Assembly: GCF_015207605.1 (NCBI RefSeq)
Contig: NZ_JADEWO010000059.1
Coordinates: forward strand, 1-36,047
DNA length: 36,047 nucleotides
Source: Oculatella sp. LEGE 06141
GTDB lineage: Bacteria > Cyanobacteriota > Cyanobacteriia > Elainellales > Elainellaceae
Direction: 5' to 3'
In this document: piece by piece, positions 23,647 to 32,130 of the stretch
How positions within the stretch are numbered: position 1 is the stretch's first letter
Layout of the letters: each line of letters opens with the position of its first letter
Notes under the pieces: generated by a model
The model's database searches: none
Seen by the model: the letters and a program-made list of their open reading frames with translations, nothing else
Told to the model about the DNA's origin: nothing
Translations under genes and position numbers: made by a program

Positions 23647-24084
23647 GAGGGGTTACAGAATTCTACATTCAGGATAAACGTTCGTATGGTGGCAGAAATA
23701 ACTTCTTACATTTTCATTTGCATTCACCACACTTCAAACCCTGCACCCCACACCCATCTTGGCGAGACTGTGGCTGACTCGATTGAGAACTGCTGTAAGA
23801 TGTCAGGTTCGACGAGGGTAGTTCGTTGTATAACCACTCTCGTCTATTCTCGTCTATGGGTGTCCAGGGTTCCTCAATCCGCCAAAATCCTGAGACGTTG
23901 ACAGCACGTTTATAGATGGGCATCCAATACAAATTTTAATATTTTAGCCACAGAGAAACAGCGTCCATTAGCATAGGGCTGGAGACTTAATGTTGGCTCA
24001 GGATGGTTCAAAGGTGCTGAATACAATCCAAATTGCCCCAACACTGGAGGGCTGGAGGGACTTCTGAGTCTGTTCGGTTTCAAA
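23647..24084. other. Gene-free stretch left of the palindromic repeat
   Basis: No frame here shows coding character. A CTCGTCTATTCTCGTCTATG direct repeat lies near 23840, and the interior of the stretch has no clear hairpin. The promoter of the injection-system genes must lie in it or in the next 200 bp. Confidence 0.5.
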
Positions 24085-24143
24085 GTCCCCGTTCGACTGA
24101 GCACACGTCGCAGCCCAGAATGGGGGATTTAGGGAGCAATGCA
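24085..24143 (-). repeat. Palindromic repeat, copy 2 (inverted and partial)
   Basis: AAGTCCCCGTTCGACTGAGC, then ACACGTCGCAGCCCAGAAT and GGGGGATTTAGGGAGC. This is the reverse complement of 8484-8537, about 85% alike by eye over ~55 bp. It lies between the GNAT gene and the eCIS module. Confidence 0.65.
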
Positions 24144-24290
24144 GCACATTCGCTACTTTATAGACGACCCTCTTAGATTTACAATTTGCAACGAAATTAG
24201 AGATTTTCCGCTTCAATGAATGTAAGTATCTCTAAGGAAGCCAACGAGAGATACCGAGAGATCAACGGTGCCTCACTGAGAAAGGAATTC

Positions 24291-25550
24291 ATGAGCAATG
24301 CACTTGTCATTGCAGCCGTTACTGCAGTGCTCAAAGATATTTTGGAGAATGGACTGGCAAACGACGCGATCGCCACCAGTATGGGTGATACATTGGTGAC
24401 TGCAATTCCCCCCGATCGCATTTCGGTTGGCAGTGACGAACGGCCACAGCTCAACCTATTTTTGTATCAGGTGAGCCAAAATCGTAACGCCGACTGGATT
24501 GGGCGCGATCGGCCTGAGAGCCATCGTGCCAGTGCCCTGTCTAGCCAGCCACCCCTGGCTTTAGATTTGCACTACTTACTCACAGCCTATGGCGCAAAAG
24601 ACTTTCAGGCCGAATTACTCCTGGGTTACGCTATGCAGTTGTTGCACGACCTGCCTGTAATTGGGCAAGAGATGTTTGTTAATGCGTTGCAGCGTGCGGC
24701 AGCCGTGAGCAGTTTTGGTGTTCTGTCCCAAGCTTTAACCACTGTGTCCATTCCCGATCTGGTTAAGGGAGTAGGCTCCATCAAACTCAATACTGAATTC
24801 TTTAACATGGAGGAAACCTCCAAACTCTGGTCTGCCCTGCAAACCCATTACCGTCCATCGGCAGCCTATCGTGCTTCTATGGTTCTCATTGAAAGTCGGC
24901 AACCGGGTCACACAACACCAACCCTGGAGGCAGCATTGCCGCAACCTCTCATCGAGAAAGTAACGACTCCCACTGGAGAGCCAATTACAGCAGGCAGTAT
25001 GATTCTCCTCCAGGGTGAACGGCTCCAAAGTGATATTACGCAACTGCGTATGGTTGGGCGATCGGCACTTCTAAAACCAAAGGAGGTACAACCCCAAACG
25101 ATTAGCGTCATTCTACCGTCCGACTTGCTGGCTGGCGTGCATGGCATTCAAGTTGTACATCAAACTCTCGGCCAGTCATTATCTCCACTGTCCGCACTGG
25201 AATCAAACGTTGCGAGTTTTGTAGTGCATCCCCTGATCACCGCTTCTGTAGACCAGGCTCAGCCCGATTCAGAAGACTTGTATGCTGCAACCATCATTGT
25301 GAACGTCAGACCCCGTGTTGGCAAATCCCAGCGTGTGTTTTTGTTGCTAAGCTGCGTTTCAACGCATCCAGCCCGCATTTACCCCTTTGCGGTTCAACCC
25401 CACGATGCCGATGCCGACATTCTACACATTCCCGTTACCGCCCTACCGGCAGGTACCTACTGGGTACAGCTACAGGTAGACGGTGCCCAAAGTCCTTTAC
25501 ATCCGGCTGTTACTGGAGAACCTGGCTCCCCTCAGGTAGAACTGAAATGA
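24291..25550 (+). CDS. DUF4255 protein, Pvc16/Afp16-like eCIS component
   Basis: AAGGA six bases before ATG 24291 sets the start; the frame is open to 24216. This is a 419-residue protein. The N-terminus MSNALVIAAVTAVLKDILEN, then PPDRISVGSDERPQLNLFLY and QVSQNRNADW, is the diagnostic DUF4255 block. In contractile injection systems (PVC, Afp, tCIS) this protein caps the tube or sheath and terminates its length. The C-terminal ~200 residues are beta-rich (IPT-like domain: GSMILLQGERL...VSVILPSDLLAGVHGIQVVH). The stop overlaps the ATPase start by 4 bp (ATGA), giving an operon with the ATPase. Confidence 0.85.
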   Translation: MSNALVIAAVTAVLKDILENGLANDAIATSMGDTLVTAIPPDRISVGSDERPQLNLFLYQVSQNRNADWIGRDRPESHRASALSSQPPLALDLHYLLTAYGAKDFQAELLLGYAMQLLHDLPVIGQEMFVNALQRAAAVSSFGVLSQALTTVSIPDLVKGVGSIKLNTEFFNMEETSKLWSALQTHYRPSAAYRASMVLIESRQPGHTTPTLEAALPQPLIEKVTTPTGEPITAGSMILLQGERLQSDITQLRMVGRSALLKPKEVQPQTISVILPSDLLAGVHGIQVVHQTLGQSLSPLSALESNVASFVVHPLITASVDQAQPDSEDLYAATIIVNVRPRVGKSQRVFLLLSCVSTHPARIYPFAVQPHDADADILHIPVTALPAGTYWVQLQVDGAQSPLHPAVTGEPGSPQVELK

Positions 25551-27538
25551 TGACGGCTCTTGAACACTGGCAGGCTGCAAACCAGCGTTATCTCTCAGCG
25601 TCTTTGGCGTTTGTTCGCAATGCTCTGGCTGGCTATGTTGGGGCAGAAGCATTGATCTGTGATCAGCAACAGTTACAGCAGGACATAGAGGCAGCAAGAG
25701 CCGCCATGCCTACTCCCTCTGCACTCGATCGCCTCAGCCAGATGTTTGACTTGAGTCCCTTTGAACGCGATCTGCTGCTGCTCTGTGCGGGAGTCGAGCT
25801 GGATGCTACATTGTTCCGCCTTTGCACCGAAGCGCAGCACGATCCACAACGCCCCTATCCCACCTTTAGTTTGGCGCTGGCGGTGTTGCCGCAACCTCAC
25901 TGGGAGGCGCTGACCCCAGTTGCACCGCTGCGTCGTCATCGATTAATTGAAGTTGGTCAGGGAATTACCCTGACGCTCAGCCCGTTACGCATTACCGAAC
26001 GCATCTTGCACTACTTAGTGGGCACACGTTATTTAGACGAAGGCTTAGTTGGATTCATTGAACCGATGCCCGCTGTCGCCGAATTAGTGCCCTCTCATCA
26101 ACACCTGGCCGAGCAAGTGGCGCTGGTGTTATCAACAGCGGCCACCGCAGCGGAGCCGCCGATTGTCCAATTATGCGGTGCCGATGCCAGCAGTAAACAG
26201 AGCATTGCTACCACCGCTTGCGAGTTATTAGGCTTTGGTCTTTGTCGCTTGCCTGCTGCACTGGTGCCCTCTACCCCGGCTGAAATTGAAAGCCTCCAAC
26301 GGCTATGGACGCGCGATTCGGTTTTAAGTAATAGTGTACTTTTACTGGATGGCGAGGTGTTGGACAGCAGTGATGCGGCGCGAATGGGAACGGTGTCCCG
26401 GTTGCTGGAGCGCACGCCTGGGTTGCTGCTGATGACCTGTCGCGATCGCCTGCATCTGCCCCATCGTCCGGTCATTAGTTTTGACGTACAAAAACCAACC
26501 TCAATCGAGCAGCAAGACCTCTGGCATGACTTGTTAACCCAGCAGGTGCCTTCTCTCAACGGCGAGTTGCATGGGCCAGTACAGCAACTCGTTTCCCAGT
26601 TTGACCTGAACGCAACAGCCATTCGCAGCGCCTGTCATGCAGCGATCGGTCAACCGTCCAGTCCCTCTGCCGCACCAGACCTTAGCCGCCGTTTGTGGGA
26701 TACCTGCCGCATTCAAGCCCGTCCGCGCCTGGATGAACTCGCTCAGCGAATTGAACCGATCGCCAGTTGGTCTGATCTGGTCTTGCCGGAGGCACAAATT
26801 AAGATTTTGCACGAAGTCTCTGCCCATGTGCGCCAGCGAGCGACGGTGTATGAAACCTGGGAGTTTGGTACAAAAGGGTCACGGGGGCTGGGGATTAGTG
26901 CTTTGTTTGCCGGGGCAAGCGGCACCGGCAAAACCCTGGCGGCGGAAGTGCTAGCTCACGAACTGCGGCTCGACCTGTACCGGGTTGATCTGTCGTCGGT
27001 GGTGAGCAAGTACATTGGTGAAACCGAGAAGAACCTGCGGCGCGTGTTTGATGCCGCCGAAGATGGCGGTGTGATTTTGCTGTTCGATGAAGCCGATGCT
27101 CTATTTGGCAAACGCAGCGAGGTAAAAGATAGCCGCGATCGCTATGCCAACATTGAAGTCAGCTATCTGCTGCAACGGATGGAATGCTATCCCGGTTTAG
27201 CCATCCTGACGACCAACTTGAAGAGTGCGATCGACACGGCCTTTTTGCGCCGCATTCGGTTTGTGGTGCAGTTTCCCTTTCCCGATGCCAGCCAACGCGC
27301 CGAAATCTGGCGACGCGTCTTCCCCAGCCGCACACCCACTGAAGGGCTAGATCCAGCCAAGCTAGCCCGACTCAACGTTGCAGGAGGCAACATTCGCAAC
27401 ATTGCCCTTAACGCCGCTTTTTTGGCTGCCGACGCCGGAGAAGCGGTGCAGATGAAACATTTGCTGCGATCGGCTCAAACGGAATACGCCAAAATTGAGA
27501 AGTCGCTGACCGAATCAGAAGTGGGCGGATGGGTTTGA
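25547..27538 (+). CDS. AAA+ ATPase, Pvc15-like eCIS component
   Basis: This is a 663-residue protein. The N-terminal ~380 residues carry a winged-helix-like RLSQMFDLSPFERDLLLLCA block and a decayed ATPase domain. A complete AAA+ module follows: Walker A GASGTGKT (456-463), Walker B LLFDEAD (511-517), sensor-1 TTN and the LRRIRF arginine region (RR). This two-domain arrangement is that of the eCIS ATPases (Pvc15/Afp15), which help load or assemble particles. The start ATG 25547 overlaps the DUF4255 stop. Confidence 0.87.
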   Translation: MMTALEHWQAANQRYLSASLAFVRNALAGYVGAEALICDQQQLQQDIEAARAAMPTPSALDRLSQMFDLSPFERDLLLLCAGVELDATLFRLCTEAQHDPQRPYPTFSLALAVLPQPHWEALTPVAPLRRHRLIEVGQGITLTLSPLRITERILHYLVGTRYLDEGLVGFIEPMPAVAELVPSHQHLAEQVALVLSTAATAAEPPIVQLCGADASSKQSIATTACELLGFGLCRLPAALVPSTPAEIESLQRLWTRDSVLSNSVLLLDGEVLDSSDAARMGTVSRLLERTPGLLLMTCRDRLHLPHRPVISFDVQKPTSIEQQDLWHDLLTQQVPSLNGELHGPVQQLVSQFDLNATAIRSACHAAIGQPSSPSAAPDLSRRLWDTCRIQARPRLDELAQRIEPIASWSDLVLPEAQIKILHEVSAHVRQRATVYETWEFGTKGSRGLGISALFAGASGTGKTLAAEVLAHELRLDLYRVDLSSVVSKYIGETEKNLRRVFDAAEDGGVILLFDEADALFGKRSEVKDSRDRYANIEVSYLLQRMECYPGLAILTTNLKSAIDTAFLRRIRFVVQFPFPDASQRAEIWRRVFPSRTPTEGLDPAKLARLNVAGGNIRNIALNAAFLAADAGEAVQMKHLLRSAQTEYAKIEKSLTESEVGGWV

Positions 27539-27650
27539 ACACTTTACCCTGAACGCTTGCTTCAAACTATAGACATTGGTCGAATATGCTCCGACATCAA
27601 TTGTAGTTAGGGTTCAATTAGCGATCGTCTGTCTGTTGCAATCATATTCT

Positions 27651-27672
27651 CAAGTGCTGGTACATCAGCACT
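27651..27672 (+). promoter_or_regulatory. Hairpin before the DUF4157 gene
   Basis: AAGTGCTG and CAGCACTT form an 8-bp stem around a 6-nt loop, 112 bp past the ATPase stop and 28 bp before ATG 27700. It could attenuate or stabilise the downstream mRNA. Confidence 0.35.
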
Positions 27673-27699
27673 TCACCTGATCTACAAGGAGTTACTCGG

Positions 27700-30342
27700 A
27701 TGAGTGAGCGCATCGAAATTAAGCGTCAGTCTACAAGTGTCACTAGTTTCACGCCTTTACCTCAGGCTCTAGTTTCTCCTGATACGTCAACACCATCTAA
27801 CTTCAACTTCAGCCCTCAACCCAGTGGGGTTGCATCAGATAATGAATCTCTTAAAATCCCCTTTCCGGGTCATGATTTCAGCAAAATATCAATATCTGCG
27901 CCTGGCGACTGCATTACCAAACCAACCATACAGCGCAAGTGTGCAGCTCGTGACAAAGATACATTGCTGATGCGAGAGGTCAATGACACTGGCGATGCGT
28001 CAATTAATCCGCTTGATACCTCTAGCAATACGGCTGTGCCCTTAGGTGGAGGAAATGCTAGCTCTGGCTCAACGACGGTTCAAGATCCAAAGCTTCAGCA
28101 CACTACTCATTCGGGTAAAACTCTGGAAGATGTTGCCAACAACTTACCGGACGAAGCAGGTTCCGTTACCTTTAGTTTTAGCACCAGCACCCAGGGTGAT
28201 CCCGCGACAAAAGCTACATTAACCGTGACTCAAATTATGACCATGCCCAGGTGGGCAGAGCGTGATAAGCAATGTCCCCCGGTCAAAAAAGCGTGGGACA
28301 GCTTCTACTCTGCCCTGAAGAATCACGAAGATGGGCATGTTGCCATTAACAAACAAGAATTTGCGAATGCTCATCAACGCTTCATTGGTAAAACGTCTGG
28401 TGAAATGGATCAGGAGAGCAAAGCTTTAGAAGCATACGTCCAAGGAAAAAATAACGATTATGATACCAAAACCGATCACGGTCGCAAACAAACGCCTCCA
28501 ACTGAAATTGATACTGGCGTTGAATGCGAAGATTCTAAGAAACAAAGTGCAGAAACTGGTTTTTTAGATACGATTCAAGACACGATCGCTAGTGTGTTTC
28601 TAATGCGATCGTCTGCGCCTGAACCTTTTGTCCCATCGATGCTGCCACTGCATCTGGCAAGACAAGTGCGATCGACAGAGTTAAACAATCCATTGAATTT
28701 CATCCCATCCGAGCCTGCTCATGTTTCAGCTCTGCAAACGTTCCGCATGGCAACCCCACCAAGGGCTGTTGGTGAACACAACAATGGAGTGGTGTGCCAA
28801 GCGGATAGGATCTCAATGCAGCGATCGAGCCAAACTCCTGGCAGCGCTCAAGCGGAAAATATTGGGCAACAGATTCAGTCTGCAATGGGCAGAGGGGGTG
28901 GTCTCGATCAAGGCATTCAGCAGCATTTGGAACACCAGTTGGGAACTGACCTATCCGGTGTAAAGGTTCATACGGATAGTGAAGCCGATCGCCTCTCTAA
29001 ATCCGTCAATGCGATCGCCTTTGCTACAGGTCAAGATATTTTCTTCAGTTCAGGCAGCTATAACCCTACTTCAACCGAGGGTCAGCATTTGATTGCCCAT
29101 GAGGTAGTGCATACTGTACAACAGGCAAATGGAGCCGTGGCTGGCACTTCCACCGCAGGCGGCATTTCAATCAGTGATCCCTCTGACCCGTTTGAGCAAG
29201 AAGCCGATCGCGTCGCCGATCAGGTGATGCGGATGCCTAACCCTACTGGGTCGGTGGGGCGATCGCTCTCTGGAGCCGTACAGCACAAATGTGCAGATGG
29301 CAAACAGGAAGACGAGGCAGTGATGCGGAAGGCGAGGACGACTACCTTCATACAGAGGGACAAAACATCAGACCAACTCAAGGATCTGGAAACACGAACT
29401 CAGGTGCTGGAGAAAAAAACAGCCGCCAATCAACTTGATCTGAAGTATCGAGCTTTATTCGGTGAAAAGATCTCAACTTACAAACAAGTTGTGTATCGAC
29501 TCACAGCGGCGTTCCAAACGGCTATGAGCGGATATCAGGGTGCTCTAAATAAACAGGCGAGCCAAGATGCTGTTATTGACCAAATAATTACAACTCTAAT
29601 TTTAGTTGCGGGGACAGCCGCCCTCGAACCTTTTCTGAGCTTTAGTCTTGGCAAACTTCAAAGTGCTCTCGGCAAAACCAGCCAGAAGATTGCCGCAGTT
29701 GATATTAAAGGCGTTGTGGAGAAACTAGAAAACCCAATTAATTCGGCAGCATCGGGGGCTGGAAATACAGTAACAACCGCACGCGCTGGAGATCGGGCTG
29801 CAAATTCACAAGCAGCGGGTCTGCCGGCCGGTGAAGGCAGAGGAAGTGGAGGAGGTGACCCGCTATCGTTTCTTGCGTCCAATCTGGAAGCCATCGAAAT
29901 GCATAACCAGAAGTTTGAAGCAGCGTTTAGCAGTCGTGCAACACAGTATGATAGTTTGGTTTCAGATGACTGGAACAGGTGGAGTAAGGATAAGCAGGAA
30001 AGTGACTATAGCGCCCTTCTTAAAAATCTGGACTCTGTAGCATTAGGTGACATAGCCAAGCTAGATGGTTCCGAGACACTTGCCGTTAAAATTGAATTGT
30101 ATCTATGGGCAGCCTGGATTAAGACACATCAGCCAGGGGTAAAGGGGTTACAGATTGGCAGCCAAGTGGCAAAACGGCTTAAGAGCCTGGGACTTGAAAG
30201 CTTGGCTAACGTTAAGTTGGACACTGATTCTTGGATATTTATGGAACATGATGTTCTATTCAAGGACGAACAGACTAACAAATCATGGGAGGATAATCTT
30301 CACGCTTGGGCGAATGGATGGTCAGCTCCTCTGCTAAAGTAA
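27700..30342 (+). CDS. eCIS-associated DUF4157 protein with a second (DUF922-like) HExxH domain; probable effector
   Basis: AAGGAG nine bases before ATG 27700. The product has 880 residues. Residues ~70-90 carry ISAPGDCITKPTIQRKCAA, a truncated copy of the element ISDPSDPFEQEADRVADQVM plus VQHKCA found at ~490-540. Residues ~145-260 look like DUF922: WDSFYSALKNHEDGHVAINK with HExxH at 209-213. Residues 402-475 are the DUF4157 core: GVKVHTDSEADRLSKSVNAI, then FATGQDIFFSSGSYNP and HLIAHEVVHTVQQ with HExxH at 467-471. The last ~330 residues hold one hydrophobic stretch (IITTLILVAGTAALEPFLSF, ~625-645), a Gly-rich linker and an unrecognised Trp-rich domain, the likely toxic payload. DUF4157 proteins are typical eCIS cargo or cargo-loading proteins. 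That both HExxH motifs are active zinc peptidases is inferred. Confidence 0.83.
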   Translation: MSERIEIKRQSTSVTSFTPLPQALVSPDTSTPSNFNFSPQPSGVASDNESLKIPFPGHDFSKISISAPGDCITKPTIQRKCAARDKDTLLMREVNDTGDASINPLDTSSNTAVPLGGGNASSGSTTVQDPKLQHTTHSGKTLEDVANNLPDEAGSVTFSFSTSTQGDPATKATLTVTQIMTMPRWAERDKQCPPVKKAWDSFYSALKNHEDGHVAINKQEFANAHQRFIGKTSGEMDQESKALEAYVQGKNNDYDTKTDHGRKQTPPTEIDTGVECEDSKKQSAETGFLDTIQDTIASVFLMRSSAPEPFVPSMLPLHLARQVRSTELNNPLNFIPSEPAHVSALQTFRMATPPRAVGEHNNGVVCQADRISMQRSSQTPGSAQAENIGQQIQSAMGRGGGLDQGIQQHLEHQLGTDLSGVKVHTDSEADRLSKSVNAIAFATGQDIFFSSGSYNPTSTEGQHLIAHEVVHTVQQANGAVAGTSTAGGISISDPSDPFEQEADRVADQVMRMPNPTGSVGRSLSGAVQHKCADGKQEDEAVMRKARTTTFIQRDKTSDQLKDLETRTQVLEKKTAANQLDLKYRALFGEKISTYKQVVYRLTAAFQTAMSGYQGALNKQASQDAVIDQIITTLILVAGTAALEPFLSFSLGKLQSALGKTSQKIAAVDIKGVVEKLENPINSAASGAGNTVTTARAGDRAANSQAAGLPAGEGRGSGGGDPLSFLASNLEAIEMHNQKFEAAFSSRATQYDSLVSDDWNRWSKDKQESDYSALLKNLDSVALGDIAKLDGSETLAVKIELYLWAAWIKTHQPGVKGLQIGSQVAKRLKSLGLESLANVKLDTDSWIFMEHDVLFKDEQTNKSWEDNLHAWANGWSAPLLK

Positions 30343-30687
30343 CCTGATCGACTGCCTCGCTCTGTGTTGCGTATAGATTTTAGAGCCTGGATAGGCGATC
30401 GTATGATAACGGTTGCATATCGCCTTTTCCCTATCTTTCCACTCACACCCGCTGGTGACGAGTTCCCTATTTCCCATATCCCATAAACAACTAACTCAAC
30501 CAGAATTTTGCTGCATTGAATTCAGCTATTGTATCGGTTGCAAGGAAATACCTGGAGCAGCGATCGCCCCAGGCTTGCTTCTCACGAAAAATAGGAAGCA
30601 GGACAATTCAAGCATCGCCCCTCTCCATATTTCTGTATTGGCTCAAAATCTAATCAGGCATGATGTTGAGCAGCGTTGGCTGTTGCT
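30343..30687. other. Gene-free stretch
   Basis: No supported frame. GGCGAT and ATCGCC (30394-30425) form a weak hairpin followed by TTTT, a possible terminator of the DUF4157 gene. Otherwise nothing is seen. Confidence 0.4.
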
Positions 30688-30867
30688 CTAAGAGAGTCCC
30701 CAGAACCCCAGGAAGCCCCGGCTAGAGAGTACTTCAATTAACAGAGCAGACACAAAGCCAATCATCGCCAAACGTCCGTTCCAGACCTCGGCTTGAGGAG
30801 TGAATCCCCAGCGCCACGCGTTTCTGTCTTTGGCAACGGGTGTAGAAGGCTCAGTGGGATTTGTCAT
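30688..30867 (-). CDS. hli: High-light-inducible protein (Hlip, single helix)
   Basis: This is a 59-residue product: [20 protein letters not shown], then [20 protein letters not shown], then [19 protein letters not shown]. The [12 protein letters not shown] chlorophyll-binding motif (ExxNGRxAMxGF) is complete in one membrane helix. Hlips bind chlorophyll and carotenoid, quench energy and protect nascent photosystem II in the thylakoid. GGAG eight bases before ATG 30867. The gene lies 70 bp past the nblA stop in the same direction, so co-transcription is plausible. Confidence 0.92.
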   Translation of the reverse strand: MTNPTEPSTPVAKDRNAWRWGFTPQAEVWNGRLAMIGFVSALLIEVLSSRGFLGFWGLS

Positions 30868-30937
30868 CAGTAATACTCCAGCTTGAGATAGTGTGACGAT
30901 TCAGCTCAACTTGATAAACACGGATCGCTTTCTGTGG

Positions 30938-31135
30938 TTACTCCGCTTCAAAAGCGGCATCCAGCTTCCATTCGTGTCTCAAAAACTCTTGATACATTGC
31001 ATCTCGAAGCATCACCTGCTTCTGCAACATGACCAGAAATTCTTGAGCCTGCTCGCGGGACATCTGCTGCACCTGATCCGCAAAGTTTCTGAGGCTAAAC
31101 TCTTGTTCTAGTGTTAGTTCGATCGCTTTATCCAT
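30938..31135 (-). CDS. nblA: NblA phycobilisome degradation adaptor
   Basis: This is a 65-residue protein: MDKAIELTLEQEFSLRNFAD, then QVQQMSREQAQEFLVMLQKQ, then VMLRDAMYQEFLRHEWKLDA. This matches NblA throughout (ELTLEQEFxxRxFxxQVxxMSREQAQEFLxxLxxQMMxRxxMY). NblA binds phycobiliproteins and hands them to the ClpC-Clp protease when nitrogen, sulfur or light conditions demand phycobilisome breakdown. AAAGG eight bases before ATG 31135. HLR1-like half sites lie 75-100 bp upstream. Next to hli it forms a light/nutrient-stress pair. Confidence 0.95.
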   Translation of the reverse strand: MDKAIELTLEQEFSLRNFADQVQQMSREQAQEFLVMLQKQVMLRDAMYQEFLRHEWKLDAAFEAE

Positions 31136-31208
31136 AACTGCCTTTATATAGGGGTTAAAGTTAAACTCGGCGGCGGATGACTGTTACCAAAAAACCGACA
31201 AGCTTGTG

Positions 31209-31233
31209 TGTAACGTTATATGTACAATGTAAC
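31209..31233 (-). promoter_or_regulatory. HLR1-like GTTACA half sites upstream of nblA
   Basis: The minus strand has GTTACATT (31233-31226) and GTTACACA (31214-31207), each fitting the (G/T)TTACA(T/A)(T/A) RpaB half site, the second with one mismatch. They are 19 bp apart rather than the usual 10. RpaB controls hli and nblA genes elsewhere, so a spread HLR1 is plausible. Confidence 0.4.
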
Positions 31234-31727
31234 GCTTTATTTCAAAGTTGGGGAAAATCCAAGTCGAATTCTGCCTTAAGTTAGACTGGTGATGCCCTGA
31301 TTCCCGAATGGCGATCGCCACTAACTCTTGTGGGTGAAGGCAGCAATCGCAACCTTCGTTTAGAATATCTATCGAGGGAAAGCTCCTACGTCTGAACGCT
31401 ATTGGGTTACACCCGAAGTAAACTCGTCCAGGCGCAGGAAAATGGCAGCAGAAGAGTTCGTTAACGATTTGCTTTACCTGGGCACCAGCCGCACTACTGC
31501 GATTAGAGTAGGCGATGGTGACTGGAGTAGACGATCGCTCTAAGAGGATGTTTGAAACGTAGCAAATGTGCCGTTCAAGTTACAGTCAGCACTTTAAAGG
31601 CATCCTCGCCTAAACCACTGCCCGACCTAATAGAACCGAAGTTAATCTGGCGATCGCCGGACATAGCTTTATCAGCAGGCAAACGTCTGCTGACCATTGT
31701 CACGAAATTAATGAGATTTGAATCGAT
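31234..31727. other. Gene-poor stretch with decayed coding traces
   Basis: One frame near 31320-31383 reads LTLVGEGSNRNLRLEYLSRE and stops; another, from ATG 31448, gives MAAEEFVNDLLYLGTSRTTA and stops at 31550. They look like broken gene pieces, but no family is recognised. Three GCGATCGC-type sites are present. Confidence 0.35.
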
Positions 31728-31904
31728 ATGATGAACGTCCACAACGCACAACCCGCCCGTCAAGGTTTTCATTCGCTTCCTACACGGAACCAACTAGCTA
31801 CCTTTTTGCAGTCCAAAGGTGCTCGTCCCGAAACCTTGAGGCAGATGACCGTCTGGGAACAAATTCAGTTGACCAAGGAATATCAGCAGGCGACGACTAG
31901 CTGA
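31728..31904 (+). CDS. Possible 58-residue small protein
   Basis: Double ATG at 31728. The product ends in a helix-rich, protein-like stretch: FHSLPTRNQLATFLQSKGAR, then PETLRQMTVWEQIQLTKEYQ, QATTS. Its residue composition looks more natural than that of the competing frames on both strands, but the ribosome site is poor and no family is recalled. Confidence 0.4.
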   Translation: MMNVHNAQPARQGFHSLPTRNQLATFLQSKGARPETLRQMTVWEQIQLTKEYQQATTS

Positions 31905-31974
31905 TGTGAACACCCATCGCACAACTCGAACTGGGTTAGAGGATGTCTGAAAAGACTTCAATAATCTGGATTAG

Positions 31975-32052
31975 CCCCTTAACTTCCCTAACTTGAGGGA
32001 CAGACCGACTTGGTTCGGTAAGTCCCCCAATCTGGAGAAACAGGGGGCGGTT
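31975..32052. repeat. Palindromic repeat, copy 3 (diverged)
   Basis: TTAGCCCCTTAACTTCCCTA at the left faces GGAGAAACAGGGGGCGG at the right, with GACTTGGTTCGGTAAGTCCC between. It shares the C/G-rich arms and the TTCGG...GTCCC core with copies 1 and 2. It separates the small gene from the kinase. Confidence 0.4.
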
Positions 32053-32130
32053 CGAGTTGGGCTTAGCACGTCTCAGTCGTTCTCTTAAAAGCTCCCATTT
32101 CTCTCCTGGCTTAGACGACTGTACAGTTCC

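Noticed and set aside
30413-30691. 92-codon plus-strand frame overlapping hli
   Set aside because: No family features; the region before hli looks non-coding.
31205-31240. NtcA site (GTA-N8-TAC) upstream of nblA
   Set aside because: GTA and TAC are ten bases apart here, not eight, so the consensus is not met.
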